From an uncultured Dorea sp. (GTDB taxonomy: Bacteria > Bacillota > Clostridia > Lachnospirales > Lachnospiraceae), in NCBI GenBank assembly GCA_910584265.1, contig CAJTZE010000004.1:1-64000 (forward strand): a stretch of DNA of 64,000 bases, given 5' to 3'. A program made the position numbers and the translations under genes. Each line of letters starts with the position of its first letter. Position 1 is the first letter of the stretch. The notes under the pieces are model-generated. The model was not told where the DNA came from. It saw only the letters and a list, made by a program, of their open reading frames with translations, and made no database searches. This document shows positions 16,525-25,334 of the stretch, in pieces.

Positions 16525-17019
16525 ATGATCAGTCTTACATTAGATACAAAACACTGCATGACGGAGCTTCTGCTGCGGGATACATTTGATGACTTTCTCT
16601 TTATGGAAGGAGATATCACTACTTACAATAAGTTCTCCATTGACGGATATATACACAAAGAGTTTTACGAAACCGGAGAACCCGAAGGAAACCCGGAAGG
16701 AACCCACAGTACATGGAGCAGGCTTCGTGATTTCTGTTTTTCCATTATAAAGGGGAAACGGACACCTCTGAATTTCCGGCTTATTTTTTCCCTGCCAGGG
16801 GACGAAACCGCCCGTTTGATCACGGAAAAGCAGTTAGATTTCCAGCCCGGAGCCGTGCAGGGCCTCTATCTAAATTTTAAATATGACGGCTCTGTGCTCA
16901 CCTGCACTACCGGAACATCACTGAATACCTTTACACTGGACAAGTCCTTAGAACATGCTTTTGACAAATGGACCGGTGAATTTTTCTCAGTACATGGGAT
17001 AGACTGGAATCTGCAATAG
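16525..17019 (+). CDS. DUF5721-family protein
   Basis: The 164-residue protein resembles the Lachnospiraceae DUF5721 family: an N-terminal L..LLLRDTFDDFLFMEGDITTYNKFSIDG segment followed by a W..LRDFCFSIIKGKRTPL central block. No catalytic motif, signal peptide or membrane segment is visible, so it is probably a cytosolic protein of unknown function. AGGGAG precedes the ATG, and a hairpin terminator follows. The neighbours give no functional hint. Confidence 0.8.
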   Translation: MISLTLDTKHCMTELLLRDTFDDFLFMEGDITTYNKFSIDGYIHKEFYETGEPEGNPEGTHSTWSRLRDFCFSIIKGKRTPLNFRLIFSLPGDETARLITEKQLDFQPGAVQGLYLNFKYDGSVLTCTTGTSLNTFTLDKSLEHAFDKWTGEFFSVHGIDWNLQ

Positions 17020-17026
17020 CGCCGCT

Positions 17027-17058
17027 GTCCTGCGCCCGGTATCTCCCCTGCGCAGGAC
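17027..17058. terminator. Terminator-like hairpin between convergent genes
   Basis: GTCCTGCGC and GCGCAGGAC form a perfect 9-bp GC-rich stem with a 14-base loop between the ends of the DUF5721 gene and the dehydrogenase gene. T-rich sequence follows on the plus strand. Confidence 0.6.
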
Positions 17059-17072
17059 TGCGCTTCTTCTGT

Positions 17073-18188
17073 CTAATACAATTCCCGGTACAGTTCTTCC
17101 ATCTGTTCTACAGTAAGCTTCACATAGCTCTGGTTCAGAAGCCTCTGCTGGCTTGCCTCCACACTCTCGGCAAAGCCCCGGATCTCTGTCTCGGTCATTC
17201 CATACTCCCGAAGCTTCCTTCTAGACATGACCTGATCCAGCAGATGCTCCAACTCCGTATATACCTGTTCTTCCTCACAGTGAAGCAACCCTGCCAGAAG
17301 CACATTTACCTCTCTCAAGATTCCGTCAGGTTTCAGCCTTTGATAAGCGCCGAATACTGCCGTCAGGAATTGATAATTGGCTTCTCCGTGGGTCACATGA
17401 TACACGCCGCTCAGCGGATAAGACATGGCATGCACCGCACCGGTTCCTGCATTGCCAAATGCGATCCCTGCCAGATTACTTGCCGTCAGGAAATCATCCA
17501 GAAGCTCCGTCCGGTATTCCTGCCCATGCTCTAAAATCTGCCGGAATCCCGTCAGGATCATCTCCATGGCCTGCCGGCTGAACATCCGGGTATACAGATT
17601 CGCTCTCGGTGATACATAAGACTCTATCGCATGGATAAAGGCATCAATCGCACTGGCCGCAAAAAAGGAGTAAGGCAGACTCTTTAAAAGCTCCGGTATC
17701 AGCACCGCATCATCCGCATAAATACTGTCATCCGCCAATCCCAGCTTGCTGTGGATACTGGTAAGCTCCGTGATCGACACATTGGATACCTCTGAACCGG
17801 CGCCGCAGGTTGCAGGCACCGCAACCAATGTACGCGCTTTTTTAAGAGGTACTTCACGTTTAAATATCTGCTCTGTCGAATATTCCCCCTCCAGCACCAG
17901 GATTTTCGCCATATCTATGACCGCCCCGCCTCCGATCGCAATAATCCGTTCACAACCTGTCTTCCTGAAATCAGAAAGCAGTGCATTGATCATAAGATCC
18001 GTGGGCTCTCCCGTCCCGTACTTCCCCTTATACTCCACATGCGCTTCTATTCCGACGGGTGCAAAATAAGCCTCATAAGCACTTCTGCTGGCAAGAATAA
18101 AATCTCCATTTCCAATCCGGTACTCCTCCACAAATGCCTTAGCGCTGTCAAATTTCTGAATCTTTGTTTTCTGTTGGAATAACTTCAT
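17073..18188 (-). CDS. Iron-containing alcohol dehydrogenase, 4-hydroxybutyrate dehydrogenase-like
   Basis: A 371-residue type III alcohol dehydrogenase. The NAD-binding GGGAVIDMAK, the family motif PATCGAGSEVS, and metal ligands in AIDAFIHAIES, HAMSYPLSG and HVTHGEAN are present, so it should be an active metal-dependent enzyme. Overall it resembles clostridial 4-hydroxybutyrate dehydrogenase, which reduces succinate semialdehyde to 4-hydroxybutyrate in succinate or GABA fermentation. No succinyl-CoA or 4-hydroxybutyryl-CoA genes are near, so the substrate is not secure. An AGGAGG site precedes the ATG. A peptide matching the start of an M24 peptidase lies just upstream. Confidence 0.82.
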   Translation of the reverse strand: MKLFQQKTKIQKFDSAKAFVEEYRIGNGDFILASRSAYEAYFAPVGIEAHVEYKGKYGTGEPTDLMINALLSDFRKTGCERIIAIGGGAVIDMAKILVLEGEYSTEQIFKREVPLKKARTLVAVPATCGAGSEVSNVSITELTSIHSKLGLADDSIYADDAVLIPELLKSLPYSFFAASAIDAFIHAIESYVSPRANLYTRMFSRQAMEMILTGFRQILEHGQEYRTELLDDFLTASNLAGIAFGNAGTGAVHAMSYPLSGVYHVTHGEANYQFLTAVFGAYQRLKPDGILREVNVLLAGLLHCEEEQVYTELEHLLDQVMSRRKLREYGMTETEIRGFAESVEASQQRLLNQSYVKLTVEQMEELYRELY

Positions 18189-18224
18189 ACTCTACTGCAC
18201 CTCCTGATCTCTGTCAATGTTTTC

Positions 18225-18311
18225 TTAGCCTGCAGATACCGGATCTACCGCAAGCATCTGTTGTAATCCCTTCTCCTCCATCGCCTTCAAAACCCTGTCA
18301 ATTCTTGTCAT
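18225..18311 (-). pseudogene. 28-codon remnant of an Xaa-Pro (M24) peptidase start
   Basis: From ATG 18311, with GGAGG 8 bases upstream, the frame reads MTRIDRVLKAMEEKGLQQML then AVDPVSAG and a stop. This is the typical first segment of Lachnospiraceae M24/creatinase-type proline peptidases, which normally continue for about 360 residues. The rest is absent and the dehydrogenase gene begins 36 bases on, so a deletion or replacement may have joined the old gene's start signals to the dehydrogenase. Alternatively it is now a leader peptide. Confidence 0.5.
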
Positions 18312-18717
18312 GGCCATTTCCTCCTCGTTTCGTATTCTGCAGACTATGTATTTTCCTGCAAAATATATTGTATGATATGCAAAATCCAAAGACTGCTCCC
18401 GAAGGGTTTTGTAATATAGTATTACGAAAAAGCCACAGGAGCCGCCCTGTTTTGCAGAGTTTTCCTGCGGCCTATTATACCACATTATGTATCTGTCCAC
18501 TATGAATATTTTATATTTACTTTAAAACTCTTTTCTAAGCTTCGGATCAAGCAGATCCCCTAATCCGCTCAGCCTGCGCTTCCTGATCTACCTGCTATAC
18601 TAAAAACAGAAACCCTTTATCATCTTCCCCGCACAAAAAGCCTGCGGATAGCGGAATATCCTGTACTTTTTTATTTTATAGCATTTAGGTTATACCGCGG
18701 TAAAGTATTCTCTCTGC
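18312..18717. other. Long noncoding gap between 4hbD-side and htpG
   Basis: I see no gene, repeat or known RNA motif in these 400 bases, apart from promoter-like AT-rich sequence near 18360-18430 that could drive the minus-strand remnant and dehydrogenase. The htpG terminator lies at its right edge. Confidence 0.5.
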
Positions 18718-18775
18718 AAAAAAGGTAACAAGAAAGATCCCCCCATACTTTCAGCCTGGATCAACCCTGTTACCT
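18718..18775 (-). terminator. Rho-independent terminator of htpG
   Basis: AGGTAACA (18723-18730) pairs with TGTTACCT (18768-18775) and GATCC (18736-18740) with GGATC (18758-18762). On the minus strand the stem is followed by six Ts. It lies 82 bases after the htpG stop. Confidence 0.8.
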
Positions 18776-18856
18776 CTGATATTTCATAATTATACACAAA
18801 GCAAGTATTATTTTTGTGTTACTACATATTTATATATTTTTTCAGAAAGCGGCCGT

Positions 18857-20929
18857 TTATTTTGCCAGCTTCAGCATAATTTCATTGCTTCTGCGGACAA
18901 ATGCTGTCATCTCCTCCGGGCTCAGCGGCTTATGCGCCAGCATTGCCAGATCATACAGCTGCTTACAGAACATATTTACATTCTCACCGTCTTTATGCTC
19001 TGCCGCATACTGTACCAGCGGATGATTTGCATTCAGCACAAGCGTGCCTGAATTGCCGAACATAGACGGATCCATGCCTCCCATGCCGTACATCTTCATC
19101 ATCTCCTGCATCCGGCGGCTTTCCTCAGAAAGAATGATCATAGATGCAACATTCTCATCCTTAATCTTCTCCACCTTCACTTCCAGCTTGTCATTGCCAA
19201 GCTCCTTCCGGAACAGCTCCGTCAGCTCATCTGCTCTCTTCTGGAATGCTTCCTTCTCATCCTCTGCAACCTCTTCTCTGGCAGAAGCATTTACATCTGC
19301 ATCAATGCGCTGGAATTTGATATTCGGGTTACGCTGCTCAAGCTGTGTGATAAACGGTGAGTCAATATTATGCGTCAGGATCACCGCATCCTGCTCCTGT
19401 GCCCGGAACATATTAATATACTGGCTTTGCTGCTGTTCATCGGTCACATAGAAGATGGTGGTCTTCTTCTCTTCCTCTGCGCCCTCTGTCTTCTCTGCAG
19501 CATCTGCATTCTCTTCCTTCTCAGCTTTCGGATCCACAAGCTCTCCGCCGTTTTCCTCCACACACTCTTTCAGCGTCAGATATTTCTTATCAATATTCTT
19601 AAATAAGATGTAATCCATCATCTTGTCACAGAACTTCTCATCCTTCAGGCAGCCGAACTTAATAAAGGGACTGATATCATCCCAATATTTCTCATAATTT
19701 TCTTTGTCGGTCTTGCACATGCCGCTCAGCTTGTCTGCAACCTTCTTGGAAATATAATCTGCAATCTTATTCACAAAACCGTCGTTCTGCAACGCGCTTC
19801 TTGACACGTTCAGCGGCAGATCCGGACAGTCGATCACACCTTTAAGCACCATCAAAAACTCTGGGATTACCTCTTTGATGTTATCTGCGATAAACACCTG
19901 ATTGTTGTACAGCTTAATGGTTCCCTCAATGGAATCATACTCCGTATTGATCTTCGGGAAATACAGGATTCCTTTTAAGTTAAACGGATAATCCATATTC
20001 AGATGGATCCAGAACAACGGCTCCTTATAATCCATAAATACCTTACGGTAAAATTCCAGATAATCTTCCTTGCTGCACTCATTCGGATGCTTCGTCCAGA
20101 GCGGCTTCGTATCGCTTAGGGAAACCGGACGCTTGTTGATCTTCACCTTATCCTTAGCCGGAGATACCTCTACCATCTCCTTCTCACCGTTCTCGTTCTC
20201 CTGCTCCTCCATCTTCGCTTCTTCATGGATCCGCTCAACAACTACGTCGTCCTCCTTCAGATCCTCCTCGTCTACGGTCTCATACTCCTGCTCCGCATTC
20301 TCCTTAGCAAGATAAATCGGCACCGGCATAAAGGAACAGTATTTTTCAATAACCTCTCTCGCCCGGTATTCATTGGCAAACTCCAGACTGTCCTCATTCA
20401 GGCAGAGGGTAATCTCTGTGCCGACACCCTGCTTGCTGCCCTCAGACATCTCATACTCTGTACCGCCGCTGCTTACCCAGTGTACTGCCTCTGCGCCCTC
20501 TTTATAGGACATGGTATCAATATGCACCTCATCTGCAACCATAAACGCAGAATAGAATCCCAGGCCGAAGTGGCCGATCATGTCATCCTCGGTAGTCTTG
20601 TCCTTATATTTCTCCAAAAATTCTGTCGCGCCGGAGAATGCGATCTGAGTAATATACTCTTCCACTTCCTCCGCCGTCATACCGATACCATTGTCGATAA
20701 ACTTCAGCGTCTTCTCCTCTGGATTTACCAGAATCTGGATCTGCGGCTTATAATCATCCGGGATCTGATATTCTCCCATCATGTCAAGCTTTTTAAGCTT
20801 GGTGATCGCGTCACATCCGTTTGAGACCATCTCACGGAAGAAAATGTCATGGTCTGAGTACACCCACTTCTTAATAATTGGAAATATGTTCTCGCTGCTG
20901 ATTGATAAAGAACCCTTTTTTGCTGCCAT
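18857..20929 (-). CDS. htpG: Molecular chaperone HtpG (Hsp90)
   Basis: A 690-residue Hsp90-family chaperone, cytosolic. The N-terminal GHKL ATPase shows EMVSNGCDAITKLK (Asn for ATP), DNGIGMTAEEV and GHFGLGFYSAFMVAD; the middle and C-terminal domains are complete. A charged Glu-rich linker occurs at about 225-265 and a second acidic stretch (AEKTEGAEEEKK) near 490, longer than in E. coli HtpG. I start at ATG 20929, with AGGAG 8 bases upstream, rather than the GTG three codons earlier. It is a single gene with a CIRCE site, a promoter and its own terminator. Confidence 0.96.
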   Translation of the reverse strand: MAAKKGSLSISSENIFPIIKKWVYSDHDIFFREMVSNGCDAITKLKKLDMMGEYQIPDDYKPQIQILVNPEEKTLKFIDNGIGMTAEEVEEYITQIAFSGATEFLEKYKDKTTEDDMIGHFGLGFYSAFMVADEVHIDTMSYKEGAEAVHWVSSGGTEYEMSEGSKQGVGTEITLCLNEDSLEFANEYRAREVIEKYCSFMPVPIYLAKENAEQEYETVDEEDLKEDDVVVERIHEEAKMEEQENENGEKEMVEVSPAKDKVKINKRPVSLSDTKPLWTKHPNECSKEDYLEFYRKVFMDYKEPLFWIHLNMDYPFNLKGILYFPKINTEYDSIEGTIKLYNNQVFIADNIKEVIPEFLMVLKGVIDCPDLPLNVSRSALQNDGFVNKIADYISKKVADKLSGMCKTDKENYEKYWDDISPFIKFGCLKDEKFCDKMMDYILFKNIDKKYLTLKECVEENGGELVDPKAEKEENADAAEKTEGAEEEKKTTIFYVTDEQQQSQYINMFRAQEQDAVILTHNIDSPFITQLEQRNPNIKFQRIDADVNASAREEVAEDEKEAFQKRADELTELFRKELGNDKLEVKVEKIKDENVASMIILSEESRRMQEMMKMYGMGGMDPSMFGNSGTLVLNANHPLVQYAAEHKDGENVNMFCKQLYDLAMLAHKPLSPEEMTAFVRRSNEIMLKLAK

Positions 20930-21019
20930 ATATATCACTCCTATTTCTCATATTTTGCGCGGACCCTGTCATCAAACTGCCTCGTCTATATCCCAAAGGG
21001 CTCCGCCTGCCGTATAACT

Positions 21020-21048
21020 ATGATAATACTCCGAAATTTAAAAGTCAA
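21020..21048 (-). promoter_or_regulatory. htpG promoter
   Basis: Minus-strand TTGACT (21043-21048) and TATCAT (21020-21025) with a 17-bp spacer. Transcription would begin near 21013, giving a leader of about 83 bases. Confidence 0.75.
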
Positions 21049-21055
21049 TAGAAAA

Positions 21056-21082
21056 TTAGCACTCTTTGAATAAGAGTGCTAA
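21056..21082. promoter_or_regulatory. Perfect CIRCE element (HrcA operator)
   Basis: TTAGCACTC-N9-GAGTGCTAA, identical to the CIRCE consensus. HrcA repressor bound here would shut htpG until heat or misfolding stress. It sits 7 bp upstream of the -35 box rather than downstream of the start site, and the exporter operon ends only 32 bases away. Confidence 0.93.
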
Positions 21083-21114
21083 CAAATTTCTTAAAATTAT
21101 GAAATTTCCATAAA

Positions 21115-24100
21115 TTATTCCACGCTTTTCAGTGATTCCACCATGTTGATCTTCTTCAATTTAAAATACATGATCCCATTGATCAGCAGCGAGAATCCCA
21201 CCGTAAACAGCAGACTGTAGAGAAAACTCGGCAGATAAATGCTCCGTCCAAACATCGCCGCATCCACCTCTACTGTCTGTATAGTAAACAGATGGAGAAC
21301 CTTTCCCAGCACAATCCCGCCTGCCGCCCCGATGAACGTAAGCAGGATATTCTCCCTGAATACATACACCGCAACCTCCGGGTCATAGAAGCCAAGCACT
21401 TTCAAGGTAGCAAGCTCCCTCTGCCGTTCGGTAATGTTAATGGTATTCAGGTTATACAGCACCACAAAGGCAAGCATTCCCGCTGATATGATCAGTACAA
21501 TGATCACCAGATTCAAACTGGACAGCATATTGTCAAGCTGTTCCATAATATCATGGGTATAGCTGATGCTCAGCACCTCATCCCGGTCAACGATCTTCTC
21601 CCCGGCCGTTTCAATCTGAGACAGGGAATACTCCTCATCTGTAATAAACAGAATACAATTATACTCCGGCTCTGTCCCAAAGACTCTGCTATAATATTCC
21701 GGCGTCATATAGATGTAATGTCCCATATAATTCTCGCATATATGAGAAATCCGTACTTCTCTATCTGCATCATCTTCATTTTTAACTGAAATCTTATCCC
21801 CTGCCTGAACATCCAGAAGCTTCGCTGTCTTCTCGCTGATGATCACTCCCTCATCATCCAGCTCATAAGCTTCTCCAGTTTTCCGGTCATGAAAATCCAC
21901 GTACGCCCCTGCATCATCTAAATCCTCAAGCACTACGATATAGGTCTGCCGTTCCTTTTTTCCTTTCGCCAGCAGGATGTTTTTCATGTAGGCATCCATA
22001 TGGCGTTCTATATCCTTATTTTTTGTAAGAAACCTGTCAAGACCAGCCCTGTCCGCTTCCGTCAGATCCTCTTGCAGCAGAATCTGTCCATCATAAAACT
22101 GAATCTCATCATACTGAGTATCTGCAATTTCGTATACAGAATCCTTAATGCCGTATCCCACGATCATCAGCGCCATGCATCCGCTGATTCCAAATATGGT
22201 CATGAAAAACCGTTTCTTGTACCGCATCAGATTCCGCACTGAGGATTTCCATGAAAAATTCAACCGTCTCCAGATAAAGGGAATCCGCTCCAGAAGCACC
22301 CGCTTTCCTGCCTTCGGCGCCGGCGGCCTCATCAGCACTGCCGCCTGATCTCCCAGTTCCCGGTAACAGGAAAATAATGTAGCCGCCATCGTACAGGCCA
22401 CTGCAGCCACGGAGGCGGCAATACCATACTCCGGCACATAAGGAACCAGAATTTCCGGCATATGATGATACATGATTCCATAAGCATAAATAATAATATA
22501 GGGCAGGATCTTCTCACCGATCAGTACTCCCAGGATACTGCCCGCAATGGTTGCAAGCAGGGCATAGCCAAGGTATTTGGAGGCGATTGCCCCCTTACTG
22601 TATCCCAGCGCTTTCATCGTCCCGATCTGCACCCGCTGCTCCTCCACCATACGCGTCATGCTGGTCAGGCTGATCAGCGCCGCAACCAGAAAGAACAGCA
22701 CCGGAAATACCTGGCCGATGGCACGCATCCGGTCTGCATTTTCCCCGTAGCCGTTATATTCCGGCAGTGTGCTTCTGTCATAGATATACCAGGATGCCTC
22801 CGGAATGTCCGCAATCTCTGCCTCGGCATCCGCAAGCTTCTCTTCCCCCTCTGCAAGCTCCTCGGCCGCCTTGGTCCTGCCTTCCGCAAGCTCTTCCTCC
22901 GCTTCCGTCAGCTTTGCTTCATTTTCCGCTATTTCAGACTCTGCGCTCCTTAGCTTCTCCTCCTGAACAGAAAGCTCCGCCCAGCCGGCCCGGATCTGTC
23001 TCTGACCGTCAGCAAGCTGTCCCGGCACCCCTGCAAGCTGCGCTTCGCCTGTCTCCAGCTCCGCCTTGGCATCCGCAAGCTCCTGCTCTGCTCCTGCAAG
23101 CTGTTCTTTTGCCGCATTCACCGAAACAGCAATTTCATCATATTGAGCCTTTAAGGCTGCAATCGTCCCTTCCAGACGAATCCGCTCCTCATCCAGCTTC
23201 TGATCCGTTATCTGTATCTGGATCTGCCGGATCTGCATCTCAAGAGCAGCATACTGCCCGCCGATCGTTGTTGACGCATCCTTATATTCTGACTCGGGAT
23301 ATGTATTTTCTATCTCCTGCATCCGTTTTTTACAATCTGCAAGTCCGGCAAAAACAGCCTCCACCTGCCCGTACCCTTCTTGCGCCTGGGAAAGTCCTTC
23401 CGCAAGCTGCGCAAGTCCTGCTTCGCCTTCCTTAATCTTCTGCTCTGCCCCGGGCTTTTCAGCTTCAAAAGCAGCCTTTCCTGCTTCATACTCTGCCCGG
23501 CCCGTATTCAGCTTCGCAATTCCGGCCTCATACTGAGCCTTTGCATCCGCAAGCTCCGACTGCTTTGATGCAAGAGTATTCTTCGCACTGACAATCTGGT
23601 TCCAGCCGTCATAAATCTGCTGTCCGGCATCGGCAAGCTGTGCTTTGGCAGCTTCAATTTCTGCCGCCGCATCCGCAAGCTCTTTTCTGGCCTTCTCCCG
23701 TCCTTCTTCCAGATTCATCCTGGCCTTGTCAAGCTCCTCTGTGGCTTCATCTACCAATTCACGCCTGCGCAGGATCCCCCTCTCTCCGGACAGCTCCTTC
23801 ACCTGTTCCATCGCTTCATCGACCAAATCCTCATATTCTTCTGTATATGCAGTCAGCCCCTCTGCTCCAGCCGCCAGCATATAGCATTCCGTATACACCT
23901 CAAGCTTAAAGGTCTCCTCCGGTACGAGCAGAAAGCCATCCAGGCTTCCGGTGCCGATGGTCGTACTTCCCCTGCTGAAGGAAATGTAACAGGGCGTACT
24001 TCCGGTTCCAACCACCGTAAGCTCCTTCACCTTCAAGGTATCAGACACCGGCATGTCACTGCCGGATTTCAGCAGTATCTTATCCCCCACCTGATACTCG

Positions 24101-24504
24101 GTCTCATCATCTGCAAGACACTCCCCGATTTTTTCGGGAAGCCGGCCCTCCGTCACCTCCGCTTTATTCATTGCATCAGTCAGGGACATCACATGGAGCG
24201 CCCGCTGATCCTCCTCTGTATCTGTCAGAAAATCCGCACTGTATGCACCCTCTGCCCTGCTGATGAGCTCCAGCTCTTCAAATGCTTTCACATCATCCTC
24301 TGTGATTCCCAGCGTGCTGACCGCCTTCACATCCATCAAGGCTGCTCCGTCATAATAGGAATCACCGGTAATCCTCATATCCGGCTCCGATGCACGGATT
24401 CCAGAAAAAAACGCCACGCCCAGTGCTACGATAAAGAGGATGGAAAAAAATCTTCCGGAACTTTTTTTAATTTCTCTGAAAAAGTCTTTGTGCGCTGCTT
24501 TCAT
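21115..24504 (-). CDS. FtsX/MacB-type ABC transporter permease with long coiled coil
   Basis: A 1129-residue membrane protein. It has an N-terminal TM helix (about 15-38), a large extracytoplasmic domain whose centre (about 250-580) is an Ala/Glu-rich coiled coil with repeated ELADAKA-type heptads, three TM helices near 615-730, a second periplasmic-type domain, and three more TM helices at the C-terminus, i.e. two FtsX domains. With the ATPase encoded just upstream it forms a MacB-like complex that drives mechanical work or exports peptides or lipids. The ATG 24504 follows GGAGAG and overlaps the ATPase end region. Similar YhgE/FtsX hybrids are common in Firmicutes; the substrate is unknown. 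Confidence 0.88.
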   Translation of the reverse strand: MKAAHKDFFREIKKSSGRFFSILFIVALGVAFFSGIRASEPDMRITGDSYYDGAALMDVKAVSTLGITEDDVKAFEELELISRAEGAYSADFLTDTEEDQRALHVMSLTDAMNKAEVTEGRLPEKIGECLADDETEYQVGDKILLKSGSDMPVSDTLKVKELTVVGTGSTPCYISFSRGSTTIGTGSLDGFLLVPEETFKLEVYTECYMLAAGAEGLTAYTEEYEDLVDEAMEQVKELSGERGILRRRELVDEATEELDKARMNLEEGREKARKELADAAAEIEAAKAQLADAGQQIYDGWNQIVSAKNTLASKQSELADAKAQYEAGIAKLNTGRAEYEAGKAAFEAEKPGAEQKIKEGEAGLAQLAEGLSQAQEGYGQVEAVFAGLADCKKRMQEIENTYPESEYKDASTTIGGQYAALEMQIRQIQIQITDQKLDEERIRLEGTIAALKAQYDEIAVSVNAAKEQLAGAEQELADAKAELETGEAQLAGVPGQLADGQRQIRAGWAELSVQEEKLRSAESEIAENEAKLTEAEEELAEGRTKAAEELAEGEEKLADAEAEIADIPEASWYIYDRSTLPEYNGYGENADRMRAIGQVFPVLFFLVAALISLTSMTRMVEEQRVQIGTMKALGYSKGAIASKYLGYALLATIAGSILGVLIGEKILPYIIIYAYGIMYHHMPEILVPYVPEYGIAASVAAVACTMAATLFSCYRELGDQAAVLMRPPAPKAGKRVLLERIPFIWRRLNFSWKSSVRNLMRYKKRFFMTIFGISGCMALMIVGYGIKDSVYEIADTQYDEIQFYDGQILLQEDLTEADRAGLDRFLTKNKDIERHMDAYMKNILLAKGKKERQTYIVVLEDLDDAGAYVDFHDRKTGEAYELDDEGVIISEKTAKLLDVQAGDKISVKNEDDADREVRISHICENYMGHYIYMTPEYYSRVFGTEPEYNCILFITDEEYSLSQIETAGEKIVDRDEVLSISYTHDIMEQLDNMLSSLNLVIIVLIISAGMLAFVVLYNLNTINITERQRELATLKVLGFYDPEVAVYVFRENILLTFIGAAGGIVLGKVLHLFTIQTVEVDAAMFGRSIYLPSFLYSLLFTVGFSLLINGIMYFKLKKINMVESLKSVE

Positions 24505-24518
24505 ATGTCCCGACTCTC

Positions 24519-25223
24519 CTACCACTCTATCGTTTCTACCGGTACCGGTCTTTTATTCACTGTCATCTTCGATACTTTTCCATTCTTGATCTGGATCACC
24601 CGGTCTGCCATCGGCGCGATCGCCAGATTGTGGGTGATCAGTATCACCGTCATCCCTTTATTCCTGCAGGTATCCTGCAGAAGTTTTAGGATCGCCTTTC
24701 CGGTACTATAATCCAGCGCTCCCGTTGGCTCATCACACAGAAGAAGCTTCGGGTTCTTAGCAAGGGCTCTTGCGATGGACACCCGCTGCTGTTCTCCCCC
24801 GGAGAGCTGTGCCGGGAAATTCGCCAGGCGGCCGCCCAGGCCCACCTCCCTAAGCACCGTCTTTGCATCCAGCGGGTGCTTACAGATCTGCAGGGCAAGC
24901 TCCACATTTTCGAGGGCAGTCAGATTGGGGATCAGGTTATAGAACTGAAATACAAATCCTATGTCATCTCTCCGGTACGCCGTAAGCCGCTTCTCAGAAT
25001 AATCCGCAATATCCTTTCCGTCTACCTCTACAATCCCGTCCGTTGCCGTATCCATACCTCCAAGAATATTCAGAACCGTTGTCTTTCCCGCCCCGCTCGG
25101 GCCCACGACTACAGCAAATTCGCCTTTTTCAATCTCAAAATTAATTCCTGCCGCCGCCGCAATCTTCACTTCGCCCATCTGGTATATCTTGGTAACATCC
25201 TCTAATCTTACGAAACTATTCAT
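24519..25223 (-). CDS. ABC transporter ATP-binding protein (LolD/MacB type)
   Basis: A 234-residue ATPase with Walker A GPSGAGKTT, Q-loop VFQFYNLIPNLT, signature LSGGEQQR, Walker B LLLCDEPTGALD and switch His THNLAIA. The type matches energisers of FtsX-domain permeases. The ATG at 25223 has GGAGGAG directly upstream; an earlier in-frame ATG overlaps that site. It lies 14 bases before the permease and is surely cotranscribed. Confidence 0.93.
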   Translation of the reverse strand: MNSFVRLEDVTKIYQMGEVKIAAAAGINFEIEKGEFAVVVGPSGAGKTTVLNILGGMDTATDGIVEVDGKDIADYSEKRLTAYRRDDIGFVFQFYNLIPNLTALENVELALQICKHPLDAKTVLREVGLGGRLANFPAQLSGGEQQRVSIARALAKNPKLLLCDEPTGALDYSTGKAILKLLQDTCRNKGMTVILITHNLAIAPMADRVIQIKNGKVSKMTVNKRPVPVETIEW

Positions 25224-25285
25224 ATACTCCTCCAGCATTTAATCTTTGTCAAGTACAGTCATTATAGCATTTTACAGCAAACAGC

Positions 25286-25315
25286 AAAAGAGTATAGCCT
25301 CAAAAAACTATACCC
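25286..25315 (-). terminator. Terminator of the purF-like gene
   Basis: Minus strand: GGGTATAG and CTATACTC pair (one GT pair) around a 10-base loop, followed by TTTT. Confidence 0.65.
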
Positions 25316-25334
25316 TTTTATACTCTCTTTCTCT

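Noticed and set aside
18225..18500. A 91-codon minus-strand gene ending at 18225
   Set aside because: Only the last 28 codons, from ATG 18311 with its own ribosome site, look like protein; the upstream part is promoter-like AT-rich sequence.
22767..23435. A 222-codon plus-strand frame rich in Pro and Leu inside the exporter permease
   Set aside because: It is the antisense of the Ala/Glu-rich coiled coil; the composition is a by-product of that repeat.
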